Both the position numbers and the translations under genes were made by a program. Below are positions 8,981 to 17,416 of a DNA stretch of 64,000 nt, piece by piece. Under the pieces are notes generated by a model. That model saw only the letters and a list, made by a program, of their open reading frames with translations. It was not told where the DNA came from and made no database searches. Position 1 is the stretch's first letter, and every line of letters starts with the position of its first letter. Origin of the DNA: Nostoc flagelliforme FACHB-838 (GTDB lineage: Bacteria; Cyanobacteriota; Cyanobacteriia; Cyanobacteriales; Nostocaceae); contig NZ_JACJSI010000026.1 of assembly GCF_014698065.1 (NCBI RefSeq), forward strand, positions 22,133 through 86,132, in the 5' to 3' direction.

Positions 8981-9586
8981 CTACTTATCATAACTTTCTG
9001 GCATAGCCACTGGTGATAAACCCGCGATCGCTCGTAAGTTTTGGCAACGAATCAACTCAGTAAAATTTAAACCAGAACGCCCTTCAATTTTGGCTACCGC
9101 TTCAATCGCAGATAACAAGTGTTGCGCTGCTTCTGTTTCTGAATAACCGCGCCGTTGTGCTATGCGAATTGCTGCGGCATCAGCATTTAACTCTGACTCT
9201 TGAGATTTATTAATGCGCCAGATGCGAAAAGCAGCGATCGCACTTAATCCTCCAGCTACAGCTACACCCACCACATCTGACTGTGTTGCTTCCAATAATC
9301 CACCTAACAGCCCAGCCAGCACTACACCTTGATAAATGTCCGGTTTAAACCACTTCACTCCCGTCAACCAGCTAACCATCTGCAACAGTAGCAAATCTCG
9401 TTGCGGCTTTGTCAAGCGTCGCCACAAATCAAAATTAATATATATCGGTCGCGTCTGATTCCAGGGTTGAGGAAAAGAGGCATCAATCACTGTTGCCTGC
9501 TCCGGCTTACTAACGATTTTTGTCGTCATCCGACCAGAAGCAGGCATCACATCTAACAAACGGCGAATTTCAACATTTGGCTCCAT
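8981..9586 (-). CDS. DUF3318 domain-containing protein
   Basis: This 201-residue protein begins MEPNVEIRRLLDVMPASGRM, the conserved opening of the cyanobacterial DUF3318 family. Hydrophobic segments (about 105-150, rich in Gly/Ala/Leu) suggest one or two membrane passes. The following KSQESELNADAAAIRIAQRRGY resembles the distal Glu/Asp helix of M48-type peptidases, but no HExxH is present, so peptidase activity is not supported. The gene is monocistronic and divergent from the small zinc-ribbon gene at 9813. Confidence 0.85.
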   Translation of the reverse strand: MEPNVEIRRLLDVMPASGRMTTKIVSKPEQATVIDASFPQPWNQTRPIYINFDLWRRLTKPQRDLLLLQMVSWLTGVKWFKPDIYQGVVLAGLLGGLLEATQSDVVGVAVAGGLSAIAAFRIWRINKSQESELNADAAAIRIAQRRGYSETEAAQHLLSAIEAVAKIEGRSGLNFTELIRCQNLRAIAGLSPVAMPESYDK

Positions 9587-9812
9587 AAATTTAATTATTA
9601 GCCATAATGTGCATAGTAAGTAGGTGTGTAAAAAATAAAGTTTTCGTGTTAACCTTTGATTTGTGAGATGCTCTTACAGTCTTGACTAGATTCAGATCAA
9701 GCCATAAAAATATTGAGTTTGTATAGTGTGGCAGCATTTTATGGTATTCCTTTGCCGCCAAATTCAAAACCTGAAAATTTTGGATCACCATTGAGACTAC
9801 ACTTGTAACTAC

Positions 9813-10073
9813 ATGGATGCTTTTGCTCCCCTCCCGCCTGAATGGACTAATAAGGCAACACACGCTTATGATTTTTGCTGTCCCAACTGCCACTCAAGTA
9901 GCCTAGAAGCTGAAAAAGTTTGGCTAAATCGGCGATCGCCTGTACTTACAGAAAACCGTCGTCGCAAATGGCAAGAGTTTTACTATTGTCAATGTGGTTA
10001 TGTATGGTGGGCTTGGAGTAGCGATCGCCCCCCAAAAGATATATCCAATCAGCCAGATTATAATCCTACATAG
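9813..10073 (+). CDS. Small zinc-ribbon-like protein
   Basis: This 86-residue protein has two cysteine pairs, CCPNCHSSS near residues 22-30 and YYCQCGYVWW near residues 57-66. Their C-x2-C and C-x-C spacing suggests a single structural zinc ribbon. The protein is rich in Trp, Tyr and Arg. A perfect terminator follows within 15 bases, so it appears to be its own transcription unit. I do not know its function. Confidence 0.7.
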   Translation: MDAFAPLPPEWTNKATHAYDFCCPNCHSSSLEAEKVWLNRRSPVLTENRRRKWQEFYYCQCGYVWWAWSSDRPPKDISNQPDYNPT

Positions 10074-10085
10074 TTAATTTTCTTC

Positions 10086-10123
10086 ATAAACAAAACCCCA
10101 CATTTACGTGGGGTTTTGTTTAT
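10086..10123. terminator. Bidirectional hairpin terminator between convergent genes
   Basis: ATAAACAAAACCCCAC (10086-10101) pairs with GTGGGGTTTTGTTTAT (10108-10123) over a six-base loop. It separates the zinc-ribbon gene from the convergent porin gene and has A- and T-rich flanks for both directions. Confidence 0.85.
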
Positions 10124-10177
10124 CTAATTCTCAGCTTTATCGAAACAGGATTCAGCAGTCAAATTTCATCACCAATC

Positions 10178-11875
10178 TTAGAAGGTGAAGGTAGTACGTA
10201 GAGTACCGACATAGATTGTATCGTTAGCGTCGTTATGCTCTGGATTGAATATTACCAATACGCCAGGAGTTACCTGAATATTATCGGAAAGCTTGAACTT
10301 GTAAAGACCTTCTAAGTGATAAGATGTATCATCGTCTAAGTTAACATTGGCGGCGGCTGTTTTGATGCTACCACCAGTAATTTTAGGTGGTTGACCAAAG
10401 ATAACACCTAAGACATTGCCTTCTCCACCAAAGTCTTTCAAAGCAAGTGATCCCGCCCAGTACCAAGCATCTGCGTCTGCACCCGCATTAACACCAGTTC
10501 TAGCATCAGCTGTTGTGTAACCTCCCCAACCACTAATAGCTAAGGCAGAGCTAAGTTGGAAGGTAGCTTGTACACCGTAGTTATTGGATTCAGTGCGAGT
10601 ACCAGTTCCGAAAGGATTATTGGCAAAGGCGCTACCTGTACCTTGGAAAAGACTGTTGGCAGCATTGCCAGCGAAGTAACTACGAGCGTAGGTTAGACCA
10701 ATATTGAAGGCTTGGTTGGGCTTGAAAGTTAATTGACCGAAGATGGTGTTATCACCATTGAACAGCCCATTATTAAGACCGGGATTATTAGCACCAAATA
10801 CACCACCAGTACCACTTGTAGGTGCCAAATAAGCACCAGTCAAGCTGATAGCACTATTAGGATTAAAAGTAACAGTCAGACCAGCACCATTTTGACCTTG
10901 ACGGTAGATGGGGCTAAAACGTCCATAACGAGAGAGCGCACCTCTACCAGAGCTTGCAAAGTCAGGGTTGAAGCTGTTTACGTTTTCGTATAATTCACCA
11001 CCACTAGCGTCAATTTTGACACGCACCGCATCAGTAAAGTTGAAAGCATAGTTAACTTTATCGATCGCAACAGAGTTGCCAGTATCACCGTCAAAACCCA
11101 AGCGGGTCATGTTAGTACCAGTACCAGTAGCGGCTGCGGTAGCGGTTGCAGGACTACCAACATTGGAAACGATATTGCCAGCATTCAAACGAATTTGCAA
11201 CTGATCTGTACCAGTGAAACTGCTGTACAAGTTCAAACGCACCCGGTCAGAAAAAACAGTGTTGCTGTTTAAGTCTGCATTATTGCCAGGGTCGAGATCT
11301 GTATCAGCCCTATCTCCGCCAAAAACATCAGACACGGCGAAAATTCCTTCCCCAACCAACTTGGTGGTAGTGGAGAACTGATTAGCTTCTAACTCAGCAG
11401 TGCGGGCTTCTAATCCATCAACACGACCGCGCAGGGTTGCTAGTTCAGCAGAATATTCTTCTTGTAAGCGCTGTAAAGTAGCTAAATCTTGTTTACTGAC
11501 CAAATCGGCAGTAGCTGTAGCAATCAGTTCGTTAACCCGGTCTAAACAGGCATTCAAACCTGCGGCAAATTCATAACGGGTTAAAGCACGGTTCCCACGA
11601 TAGGTACTGTTGGGATAACCTGCAATACAGCCGTAGCGCTCAACTAGAGATTGTAAAGCTTGGAATGCCCAATCTGTGGGCTGCACATCAGAAAATTGCG
11701 AAACTGATGTTACCTGACCAAATGTGTTATTAGAATCTTGAGATTCAGATAACTGGGCAACGTTTGTTGTTACTTGTTCGTTGACTTCAGCAGCTAGGGC
11801 ACTATTCGCAGCGAAAAATGCAGCAGCGACAAGAACCGGACTAACCTTAAAAAGATTCCAGAATCGTTTTGTCAT
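10178..11875 (-). CDS. SLH-domain OprB-family outer membrane porin
   Basis: This is a cyanobacterial porin of about 565 residues. It has a signal peptide (MTKRFWNLFKVSPVLVAAAF, cleavage after SALA). An SLH domain follows (VQPTDWAFQALQSLVERYGC, then GYPNSTYRGNRALTRYEFAAGL), which anchors the barrel to the cell wall. Next come a short coiled coil (LATLRGRVDGLEARTAELEA) and a long beta-barrel ending in the aromatic TLRTTFTF. I chose the ATG at 11875 because it starts a proper signal peptide; the upstream GTG at 11893 adds six unlikely residues. Porins of this kind admit ions and small solutes. Its position beside sphRS-phoU could hint at nutrient-linked control, but no Pho box was found. Confidence 0.93.
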   Translation of the reverse strand: MTKRFWNLFKVSPVLVAAAFFAANSALAAEVNEQVTTNVAQLSESQDSNNTFGQVTSVSQFSDVQPTDWAFQALQSLVERYGCIAGYPNSTYRGNRALTRYEFAAGLNACLDRVNELIATATADLVSKQDLATLQRLQEEYSAELATLRGRVDGLEARTAELEANQFSTTTKLVGEGIFAVSDVFGGDRADTDLDPGNNADLNSNTVFSDRVRLNLYSSFTGTDQLQIRLNAGNIVSNVGSPATATAAATGTGTNMTRLGFDGDTGNSVAIDKVNYAFNFTDAVRVKIDASGGELYENVNSFNPDFASSGRGALSRYGRFSPIYRQGQNGAGLTVTFNPNSAISLTGAYLAPTSGTGGVFGANNPGLNNGLFNGDNTIFGQLTFKPNQAFNIGLTYARSYFAGNAANSLFQGTGSAFANNPFGTGTRTESNNYGVQATFQLSSALAISGWGGYTTADARTGVNAGADADAWYWAGSLALKDFGGEGNVLGVIFGQPPKITGGSIKTAAANVNLDDDTSYHLEGLYKFKLSDNIQVTPGVLVIFNPEHNDANDTIYVGTLRTTFTF

Positions 11876-12006
11876 GTTTTTACTCTCACTCACACCTATA
11901 TAATCCAGCTATGATAAAATGCTTTAAACACTTTACTTTCGGGGATTCTACACACAATCACAGCAATGATTATACATTTATCCTGCGATTATTACAAGTA
12001 AATCAG

Positions 12007-12636
12007 TTAATATATTGCTGAACTATAATTTTTAATTAATTTATTTGGTAAACGCAAAATAATGCGGCGTTTGTGACGTAGAACTGTTCCTTCTTGCTCT
12101 AACTGTTGTAGGAGCCGGGTAACTGTTACTCGCGTAGTATTTAAAACTTCAGCAATATCTTGATGGGTAACATTTAAATCAATTAGTTTGCCCTTCTCTA
12201 CATCACGTCCAAATTTTTCACTTAACCACACTAAAAACTGCCATAAACGTAGTGAAATTGGTTTTCGATGCACAATACTCAGTAGATCCTCTGCCTGTTG
12301 AATGTGAGACAACAAAGCATTAATATCTTGATGCCACAAATGAGGTGGCACAATGCTTAATTCCACGCCTGTGAGACATTCAATCTGATAGGGCTTGACC
12401 TTAGACAAGGGATAGCCAATCAAATCTCCTAGCCCCCAATAACCGAGAGTGATTAATGTTCCATTTTCACTCCAGGTTAAAGTGCGAACTGCACCGTGTT
12501 CAATGCGCCAAATTACGTCATCTTGAAGTGGAATTATTTCCCGACGAGTAAATATCTGCTGGGGTAATTGTCTGCTGAAAGCAGAGCTATTTGACACGTC
12601 AAAAGAGTTTGAAGGAGGACTTGTGGAATAGATCAT
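12007..12636 (-). CDS. Crp/Fnr-family transcriptional regulator
   Basis: This 209-residue protein has a degenerate N-terminal cyclic-nucleotide-binding-like beta roll (about 25-110), a dimerisation helix, and a winged helix-turn-helix at about 157-181 (THQDIAEVLNTTRVTVTRLL). The HTH is of the Crp type. The effector pocket lacks an obvious cAMP signature (no RxS/T phosphate-binding motif seen), so the ligand is unknown. It lies 131 bases upstream of the porin gene on the same strand, so regulating the porin is a reasonable guess and nothing more. Confidence 0.9.
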   Translation of the reverse strand: MIYSTSPPSNSFDVSNSSAFSRQLPQQIFTRREIIPLQDDVIWRIEHGAVRTLTWSENGTLITLGYWGLGDLIGYPLSKVKPYQIECLTGVELSIVPPHLWHQDINALLSHIQQAEDLLSIVHRKPISLRLWQFLVWLSEKFGRDVEKGKLIDLNVTHQDIAEVLNTTRVTVTRLLQQLEQEGTVLRHKRRIILRLPNKLIKNYSSAIY

Positions 12637-12978
12637 TTGTAACTACATAATTATCAGGGAATCTCGCTGTTTACAATGATTAAGAAACTCTAATAATTTG
12701 TATCAAAATTTACCTGTATATCTGAAAGTCTCTTCTTTTCAATTAGAGCTAAGGAGTAACTCAAAATCTTCTGATGGCAACAACTTTTGATTTAAGGCAT
12801 CTATTAATTAGATATACCGAGAATTTTTTAGTTGTTTATTCGTTACTTTAATTGTGTAAGTTTAAGACCAGGTAAGCTTTTAGTAAAATATTTAGTTAAC
12901 TTATTTTTAATTTTTTGGTATTTTCTATAGACTAAGTAAGTATGTATATTGGCGTAAATAATTACAACGAACCGTCAA
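12637..12978. other. Gap between the Crp-like regulator and phoU
   Basis: This is 342 AT-rich bases, upstream of the regulator and downstream of phoU (both reverse strand). It should contain the regulator's promoter. I found no gene, clear terminator hairpin or recognisable Pho box in it. Confidence 0.4.
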
Positions 12979-13647
12979 TTAAGAGCGTTGACCGGTGACA
13001 ATATATGCTACCCTCTGACCAATATTAGTGGCATGATCTGCCATGCGTTCCAAACAGCGAATTGCTAGTACTAGCAGTACAATTGGCTCGACTACACCGG
13101 GCACATCTCGTTGTTGGGCTAAAGTCTGATAAACGCGATCATAGGCATCGTCTACGGTATCATCTAGGTGCTTTAAACGACGCCCACCTGCTTCATCGAA
13201 ATCTCCCAAAGCCTTTAAGCTAGTTGCTAACATAGCTTGGGCGTGAATGGACATAGCTTCAATTTCAGATAAGCACGTATGAGGCGCGTAAGGAAAAATT
13301 TTAATCGCAATCTCAGCTAAATCCTCAGCATAATCGCCAATGCGTTCTAAGTCTCGCACCAGCTGCATAAAGGCACTCAAGCAACGCAAATCTTGAGCTG
13401 TAGGCGCTTGCAGCGTCATAATCGCCGTACAGTCTGATTCTATTTGTCTATAAAAGCGATCGATCTTTTTATCTAATCGGGGAAGTTCCTCAGCTGCGGT
13501 TAAGTTACGAGCAAATAACGCTTGGTGGCTGAGGCGAAATGATTGTTCTACCAAAGCACCCATGCGTAATACGTCCCGTTCTAAGCGCCTAATGGCGCGT
13601 GCGAGTTGGGGCCTTTGCGGATTGGGACTGTAATCGACAGCTTTCAC
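12979..13647 (-). CDS. phoU: PhoU-family phosphate signalling regulator
   Basis: This 222-residue all-helical protein has two tandem PhoU three-helix repeats, with the family's DxxxDxxYR-like and ERxxDxAxN motifs visible (RLDKKIDRFYRQIE, RDLERIGDYAEDLAEIA, RCLERMADHATNIGQRV). PhoU links the Pst transporter to its histidine kinase and damps Pho signalling when phosphate is plentiful. Translation starts at GTG 13647 behind AAGG. It is the last gene of sphR-sphS-phoU, 28 bases after sphS. This arrangement matches the Anabaena SphS-SphR-SphU system (SphU is the cyanobacterial PhoU name). Confidence 0.95.
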   Translation of the reverse strand: MKAVDYSPNPQRPQLARAIRRLERDVLRMGALVEQSFRLSHQALFARNLTAAEELPRLDKKIDRFYRQIESDCTAIMTLQAPTAQDLRCLSAFMQLVRDLERIGDYAEDLAEIAIKIFPYAPHTCLSEIEAMSIHAQAMLATSLKALGDFDEAGGRRLKHLDDTVDDAYDRVYQTLAQQRDVPGVVEPIVLLVLAIRCLERMADHATNIGQRVAYIVTGQRS

Positions 13648-13675
13648 CCTTGTTGTCTCAAACGTGAAGATATTA

Positions 13676-14998
13676 TTAACTATAGTCTTGGCTTAAGGAG
13701 TTTGCCATAACTTCAGGAAATTGGAGTTGCATCCACGCACCTCCAGTTTCTGGATGGTTCATAGCTTTGATTGAACCACCGTGGGCAATCAGGATTTGCT
13801 CAACGATCGCTAATCCTAATCCATTACCAACGATCGCGCCTATGGAGTTACTATCTTGGGAGGAATGGGTTCGGGCTTTATCTCCTCGATAAAATCGCTC
13901 AAAAACGTGGGGTAAATCTGCCTCAGAAAACCCGGCTCCAGAATCAATAAGATTTATTTCCAGCATTGGAGAAGCCGCATCATTATTATCCTTTATTGAT
14001 AAGATTTTCGCTTCAACGTGAATGCTTGTAGAAGGAGGGCTGTATTTAATACTGTTGTCTAGCAAATTGAGAAAAACTTGGTAAATCCTGGCTCTATCTG
14101 CCTTAATCCAAATATTTTCGGGCCCAGAATAAGAAAAAGACAGATGTTGTCGCTGTGCCAAAGGTTCTAGTGTTTCCCAAACAGATGTAATGAGCGATCG
14201 CAATTCTACAGCTTTGGCTTGCAATTGTATATTTGGGTTTGCTTCCATTTGGGTAAGTTCTAACCAGCTTTGCACCAAGCTGATCAGTCGGTCAACTTCT
14301 TGCATTAGGCGGTTAACCCAGCGATTTAAAGGTGGTTCCAAGCGGTTTTGTAAAGTTTCTACAACCAAGCGAATTGAGGTTAGTGGTGTTCTGAGTTCGT
14401 GTGCTAAATCAGAAAAAGAGCGATCGCGTACTTGATTTATATCTAATAGGGGTTGACGATTTTCTAAAAAGACTCCCACTTGTCCATTGGGTAAAGGCAA
14501 GCTAGATGCCCGCAAAGCCAAAGATTTTATTGTTGCTATCTCTGCTGCATCATCACAAGATGGATGAAATATCCATTCTCCCCTTTGTGGTTTTTGCAAA
14601 TCACGAGTTTGCTCAATTAAATGGTCAAGTTCATAAGACCTGACCAACTCCAGTAACAAGCGTACCTGTTCTGGTTGCCACCTTTGCAGATACAAAATTT
14701 CTTGCGCCTGCCGATTACACCACAGCAGTTGATTTTCCTCATCCACCTGCAAATATCCCACTGGTGCAAAATCTAGCAGGTCTTGGTAAGTTTGCAATGA
14801 CTGCTGCAAATCTTGCCGTTGCTGCTTCACCATCGCTATTTCCTGCCGCAACCCAGGAATCAGCAGTAGTCCCATCTTGTAAGAATGCGAGGTTAACGGT
14901 CGGAGTAAGCGCCCTAGGTAACGGTTAAGTTGAACCTGTTGCCAAACCCAAAACCCAATGCCTACCGCTAAACCCAGAAAAAATCCCAATAAAAGCAT
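13676..14998 (-). CDS. sphS: Phosphate-sensing histidine kinase SphS (PhoR type)
   Basis: This 440-residue sensor kinase has one N-terminal membrane helix (LLLGFFLGLAVGIGFWVW), a PAS-like domain (about 65-180, DFAPVGYLQVDEENQLLWCN), the phosphoacceptor His200 in the H-box SDLAHELRTPLTS, and an HATPase_c domain with N-box NLLDNSIKYSPP and G-box GNGLGLAIVEQ. SphS autophosphorylates under phosphate limitation and phosphorylates SphR, encoded just upstream. The lack of a periplasmic loop fits PhoR-type kinases that sense through the Pst/PhoU complex. A strong hairpin ends three bases before its ATG, which may limit its translation. Confidence 0.95.
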   Translation of the reverse strand: MLLLGFFLGLAVGIGFWVWQQVQLNRYLGRLLRPLTSHSYKMGLLLIPGLRQEIAMVKQQRQDLQQSLQTYQDLLDFAPVGYLQVDEENQLLWCNRQAQEILYLQRWQPEQVRLLLELVRSYELDHLIEQTRDLQKPQRGEWIFHPSCDDAAEIATIKSLALRASSLPLPNGQVGVFLENRQPLLDINQVRDRSFSDLAHELRTPLTSIRLVVETLQNRLEPPLNRWVNRLMQEVDRLISLVQSWLELTQMEANPNIQLQAKAVELRSLITSVWETLEPLAQRQHLSFSYSGPENIWIKADRARIYQVFLNLLDNSIKYSPPSTSIHVEAKILSIKDNNDAASPMLEINLIDSGAGFSEADLPHVFERFYRGDKARTHSSQDSNSIGAIVGNGLGLAIVEQILIAHGGSIKAMNHPETGGAWMQLQFPEVMANSLSQDYS

Positions 14999-15001
14999 TT
15001 G

Positions 15002-15040
15002 AGTTGTTAGTTTCTTCGTGACTACTAAAAACTAACAACT
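15002..15040 (-). promoter_or_regulatory. Intercistronic hairpin at the sphS translation start
   Basis: AGTTGTTAGTTT (15002-15013) and AAACTAACAACT (15029-15040) form a perfect 12-bp stem with a 15-base loop. In the reverse-strand mRNA the stem ends three bases before the sphS ATG (14998), so it covers the ribosome-binding region. The only purine-rich stretch (ACGAAG) is in the loop. Confidence 0.6.
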
Positions 15041-15051
15041 ATCCAAACTAA

Positions 15052-15804
15052 TTATCCAAACCTATAGCCAAAACCTCGTACAGTCACAATATATTCGGGA
15101 TGACTAGGGTCTTGCTCTAATTTCTCGCGCAACCAGCGAATGTGAACATCTACGGTTTTACTATCGCCGACGAAATCTGGCCCCCAAACCTGATCGAGCA
15201 ATTGTTCCCGTGACCATACGCGCCGGGCATAACTCATAAAGAGTTCCAGTAAGCGGAACTCTTTAGGTGAAAGACTCACCTCTTGACCACGAACCAGCAC
15301 ACGACATTCTTGAGGATTCAAGCTGACATCTTTGAATTTTAATACTGGTACTTGCGGTAAATTACTTAGGCGTTGGCGGCGGAGTAAAGCGCGACAACGA
15401 GCCACTAACTCTCGCATACTAAAAGGTTTAGTCAGGTAGTCATCTGCTCCCACCTCTAAACCCAAAACGCGGTCAGTTTCACTACCCTTAGCACTGAGCA
15501 TTAAAATAGGTATTGGGTTTCCTTGATGACGCAGCAAACGGCAAATATCTAACCCATTAATTTGCGGCAGCATCAAATCAAGAATGATCAAATCAAAGGG
15601 AAGTTCCCCTGGATTGGTTTCAAAACTTTTGAGATACTCTATAGCAGATCGCCCATCAGGAGCAGTTATCACCCCATAACCTTCTTCTTCCAGAGCTACA
15701 GCTAACATTTCTTGGATTAATTCTTCATCTTCTACTACTAGAATACGGCTGGTTTGCCCAATGTCCGTTCTTGCAGAATATTTGGTCGATTCACTGGTAT
15801 ACAT
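15052..15804 (-). CDS. sphR: Phosphate response regulator SphR (PhoB type)
   Basis: This protein of about 250 residues has an N-terminal receiver domain with phosphoacceptor Asp76 (LIILDLMLP), the acidic pair in VVEDEE and the LSAKG lysine. A C-terminal OmpR/PhoB winged helix follows (LSPKEFRLLELFMSYARRVW, ending TVRGFGYRFG). Phosphorylated SphR activates phosphate-acquisition genes. I chose the ATG at 15804; a TTG at 15840 would add twelve residues without conserved content. It is the first gene of the operon, and an inverted repeat lies about 60 bases upstream. Confidence 0.95.
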   Translation of the reverse strand: MYTSESTKYSARTDIGQTSRILVVEDEELIQEMLAVALEEEGYGVITAPDGRSAIEYLKSFETNPGELPFDLIILDLMLPQINGLDICRLLRHQGNPIPILMLSAKGSETDRVLGLEVGADDYLTKPFSMRELVARCRALLRRQRLSNLPQVPVLKFKDVSLNPQECRVLVRGQEVSLSPKEFRLLELFMSYARRVWSREQLLDQVWGPDFVGDSKTVDVHIRWLREKLEQDPSHPEYIVTVRGFGYRFG

Positions 15805-15864
15805 TGATATCACAAAAGTCTGGGACTGTGCTTGTATCAATTAGGCTGATCAAGTCTATTATCT

Positions 15865-15882
15865 CGCGTTACTGTAACCGCG
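15865..15882. promoter_or_regulatory. Inverted repeat upstream of sphR, possible operator
   Basis: GTTAC-T-GTAAC (15868-15878) is a perfect 5-bp inverted repeat. CGC lies on the left flank and CGCG on the right, which extends the symmetry with one bulged base. It sits about 60 bases before the sphR ATG. It does not match the CTTAACCT-type cyanobacterial Pho box, so the binding protein, if any, is unknown. Confidence 0.3.
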
Positions 15883-16026
15883 CTTCTACTAGGGATAATT
15901 CTTTTAGATTTTATTTACAAAAAGTAACATATATCACAGTAGCCTCCTCAATCATAAATCACTGTGGCGGCAAGCTTCTAAATATTCTTTTACAGCAGTT
16001 TTCATCTATTTGAACCACATCCTATC

Positions 16027-16054
16027 GTAGGGACGCAAGGTCTTGCGCTCCTAC
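16027..16054. repeat. Dispersed palindrome (GTAGG...CCTAC family) in the sphR-coiled-coil gap
   Basis: GTAGG, GA, CGCAAG, GT, CTTGCG, CT, CCTAC is an almost complete palindrome of 28 bases. Similar elements beginning GTAG(A/G)G occur at 18521, 41185 and 47662. The remainder of the 15805-16379 divergent gap holds no supported gene. Confidence 0.6.
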
Positions 16055-16379
16055 TAGCTTCGATTCTGTCTTCACAAGATGATCAATGACAGGGAAAGAC
16101 ATGACTACATGAAGGATTATCTTGACAAAAGGAGATTAGATTAAGTATATTTATCATAGTACAAAAATACTATAAATTTCAAAGGCAAAACTATACCTGA
16201 AAAACAGAAGGACATATATGTGGAAAATTCGTAGTACCTAAGTGTCAGCTGTTGATCATTACAGTATTTACACTGCGTTAAAAATATTTATTTAAAAGTT
16301 ATTCTGATGTCTGCATAGGGTAGTCATTGGTATGGCTTGCTACCCAATAAATCATTTGCCTATCGAAGGGAGTTGGAAG

Positions 16380-17363
16380 ATGACTACAGTTGGAGTTAAG
16401 GACAGCAAACAACAACTAATGCAAGCATTTCAACAAATTATTATCCAAAGAAAAAAACTGGAATCGAGAATAGCGACTAAACAAGAAGAAGCAGAAAAGG
16501 CAAAAAGTCAAGAAATTCTCCAAGCAGCTTCTGCATATACAGTTGATAGTATTGTCAAAGGTTTAGCTGATTTACAATTGGAGTTTGGCAGTATTCTCAA
16601 TGGATTATCTGAAAAACTAGCTCAAGAAAATTCAAAATTAGATGAGTTAAACCGAGCTATAGAAATTGAAACTCAACGCTTACAAGAGCTTCAAAAAATC
16701 AGAATAATAGCAGATACTCTAGACGTTTTAAGTCAAGAACACCAAGAAAAATTAAAAATCCTCGAACAAGATACTATTAGTAAAAGGGAAGCGTTAGAGA
16801 AAGAAATTACAATTAGGCGAAAAGAATGGCAAAAAGAGCAAGCAGAGTATGAAGAAAAACTCCAAACATATAATGATTTATTAGCCAAAGATCGCCAGCG
16901 ACAACAAGAAGAATCTCAGTATAAGTTAGAAACTAATCGTAAAGTTAATACAGATAGCTACGAAGCGATAAAACGCCAACAACAAAGGGAAATACAAGAA
17001 AATTCTCAAAAGAAAAATAAAGATTGGGCAGAACGAGAAAAGATTCTCGTTGAACGTCAACCCCTCTTTGCAGACTATCAACAAAAGGTAACTATATTTC
17101 CTAACGAACTTGAAGAAGCCGTTAAAAAAGCTAGAGAAGAAGCTATAAAAGAAACAAGCCAAAAAGCTAAATTTGAGGCTGATTTATTTGAACGAGAATG
17201 GGAATCTAATAAACAGAGTTATGAATTAAAAATTCAATCTCTGGAAGAAACCATTAAGAAACAATCTGAGCAAATTGAAGGTATTTCTGTTCAATTGCAA
17301 ACGGCACTAAAACAAGCACAAGACTTAGCTATGAGAGCTTTTGGTAATTCTAATTCTAAATAG
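16380..17363 (+). CDS. lfiA: Coiled-coil filament protein, probable LfiA
   Basis: This protein of about 327 residues is almost wholly predicted coiled coil. It is rich in Glu, Lys and Gln with long heptad runs (about 15-60, 95-205 and 280-320). It is a clear paralogue of the next gene: both share the segment QLEFGS/QLGFGS, the EREK(I/A) region and the C-terminal QLQ/ESALKQ(A/V)QDLA motif. I use the ATG at 16380, preceded by GGAG; the ATG at 16332 adds an unconserved extension. From memory, Anabaena PCC 7120 alr4504/alr4505 (LfiA/LfiB), beside sphR in the same orientation, co-assemble into intermediate-filament-like polymers. The name is an inference from synteny and type. Confidence 0.8.
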   Translation: MTTVGVKDSKQQLMQAFQQIIIQRKKLESRIATKQEEAEKAKSQEILQAASAYTVDSIVKGLADLQLEFGSILNGLSEKLAQENSKLDELNRAIEIETQRLQELQKIRIIADTLDVLSQEHQEKLKILEQDTISKREALEKEITIRRKEWQKEQAEYEEKLQTYNDLLAKDRQRQQEESQYKLETNRKVNTDSYEAIKRQQQREIQENSQKKNKDWAEREKILVERQPLFADYQQKVTIFPNELEEAVKKAREEAIKETSQKAKFEADLFEREWESNKQSYELKIQSLEETIKKQSEQIEGISVQLQTALKQAQDLAMRAFGNSNSK

Positions 17364-17416
17364 TTGCGAGTCTGTAGTATCTTAATCATTTTTAATTCCT
17401 AAAGAGGAGGTTTATT

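Noticed and set aside
9591..9893. Reverse-strand 100-codon open frame opposite the zinc-ribbon gene
   Set aside because: It overlaps the better-supported zinc-ribbon gene and has no coding-like features or ribosome-binding site.
12637..12978. Search for a Pho box near phoU and the porin
   Set aside because: No set of CTTAACCT-like direct repeats could be found.
15771..16013. 80-codon forward frame upstream of the coiled-coil genes
   Set aside because: It is antisense to the sphR start and its promoter, with composition typical of AT-rich noncoding DNA.
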